Shown here: in pieces, positions 47,685-48,007 of the stretch
Layout: the number at the start of each line of letters is the position of its first letter
Position numbering within the stretch: position 1 is the stretch's first letter
Source of the DNA: Parcubacteria group bacterium
GTDB lineage: Bacteria > Patescibacteriota > Patescibacteriia > UBA1558 > GWA2-36-10
DNA length: 48,007 nt
Direction: 5' to 3'
NCBI GenBank assembly: GCA_003104935.1
Contig: PQAE01000012.1
Coordinates: 68,988-116,994 of the forward strand
The notes under the pieces: model-generated
The model's database searches: none
What the model was told of the DNA's origin: nothing
The model's input: only the letters and a program-made list of their open reading frames with translations
Position numbers and translations under genes: made by a program

Positions 47685-48006
47685 AATACTTAAGAACATC
47701 GGGTCTTTTCTTTATTTCGATTGGGATTCTGTTAATCCATCTTTGCAAATTGATGCGAATTGTAATCCTGTACTTGATAAGAAGGGTGATCAGAAAATAA
47801 TCTCCAATCAATTCAATAAGTTCAATGTTTTGTTTGGGGAAAATGGTACTGGTAAAACAACAATCGTAAATTTATTCAAGACATTAAACGAAGATTCAAA
47901 TAGTTTAATTAATAAAAATTGGGATCACGAAGCTGACCCCTTCTTTTTTGAATTTGAAACAGATTCAACCAATATATTATTTAGTGACAGGTACCCGAAA
48001 TCTTAG
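47668..48006 (+). CDS. AAA ATPase N-terminal fragment (RloC/PrrC-like AAA_13?)
   Basis: 112 aa from ATG at 47668. MIKKIKILKNIGSFLYFDWD and FNVLFGENGTGKTTIVNLFK (Walker A GENGTGKT) look like the start of AAA_13-type SMC-like ATPases, the class that includes anticodon nucleases RloC/PrrC found next to type I systems. Such proteins are 400-800 aa; here an in-frame TAG at 48004-48006 ends it one base before the window edge. It may be a truncated, frameshifted or mis-assembled gene. A second start, GTG/TTG upstream at 47635, lies inside the 54-aa ORF. Confidence 0.6.
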   Translation: MIKKIKILKNIGSFLYFDWDSVNPSLQIDANCNPVLDKKGDQKIISNQFNKFNVLFGENGTGKTTIVNLFKTLNEDSNSLINKNWDHEADPFFFEFETDSTNILFSDRYPKS

Positions 48007-48007
48007 A

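Noticed and set aside
1-48007. Alternative genetic code (TGA as Gly, as in some CPR lineages)
   Set aside because: TGA is used as the stop of several recognisable genes (for example the OLD ATPase) at the expected protein ends, and no conserved protein needs TGA read-through.

Overview
The window looks like a chromosomal piece of a candidate-phyla-radiation (Patescibacteria, probably Parcubacteria-like) bacterium. This is inference from gene content, not a database match. The pointers are AT-rich intergenic DNA, tightly packed genes with 1-17 nt overlaps, many genes without a Shine-Dalgarno (SD), compact versions of universal proteins (UvrC 383 aa, RmlA about 243 aa, L33 51 aa), many single-pass or secreted orphan proteins, and numerous GC-rich palindromic repeats. 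The genetic code appears standard: TGA is used as a stop.

Layout. (1) 1-913 (-): 5' part of mraY (cut by the window edge) and a small membrane protein. (2) 1369-15714 (-): one long envelope-glycan operon. A secreted subtilase is followed by GT2, two NAD-sugar epimerases, GT2 + DUF2304, GT2, two GT4 enzymes, a GT-C membrane transferase, a HIT hydrolase, rmlB, rmlD, rmlA and a NifU-like protein. Four intergenic inverted repeats of one family divide this operon; each abuts or nearly abuts the next start codon. (3) 15845-18513: a small membrane-protein unit and a lexA-umuC SOS operon, whose promoter carries a LexA box between -35 and -10. (4) 18517-19609 (+): three small membrane, lipoprotein and coiled-coil genes. 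(5) 19779-24516 (-): a five-gene operon (26-aa basic protein, GT-B-like enzyme, OLD-family ATPase/TOPRIM nuclease, EamA transporter, membrane-anchored glycoside hydrolase). (6) 24559-27430: two small membrane genes and a divergent 699-aa multi-spanning protein. (7) 27431-29088: a gene-poor zone with two orphan minus-strand transcription units, palindromic repeats, HU, and a winged-helix gene broken by a frameshift in an A8 tract. (8) 29089-30785: an L,D-transpeptidase and two orphan genes. (9) 30884-36506 (-): uvrB-uvrA-uvrC, with a repeat written into the uvrB 3' end. (10) 36635-40459: small secreted and membrane genes, an ECF sigma/membrane-protein operon and a histidine-phosphatase-like protein lacking the RHG motif. 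(11) 40543-41335: tRNA/rpmG operon with two broken tRNA copies, tRNA-Thr(TGT), L33 and tRNA-Trp(CCA). (12) 41343-48007 (+): an island with a type I restriction-modification system (XRE regulator, hsdM, hsdS, hsdR), a 54-aa ORF and a short AAA-ATPase ORF that stops at the window edge.

The main candidates for new biology are: the intergenic inverted repeats of the glycan operon, where two of three sequence deviations preserve RNA pairing; the tRNA copies interrupted by GC-rich palindromes exactly in the anticodon loop; a set of strongly expressed-looking orphan mini-genes with consensus promoters, SDs and terminators in a genome where many other genes are leaderless or SD-less; and an hsdS gene with two hypermutable tracts followed by an AAA-ATPase ORF.
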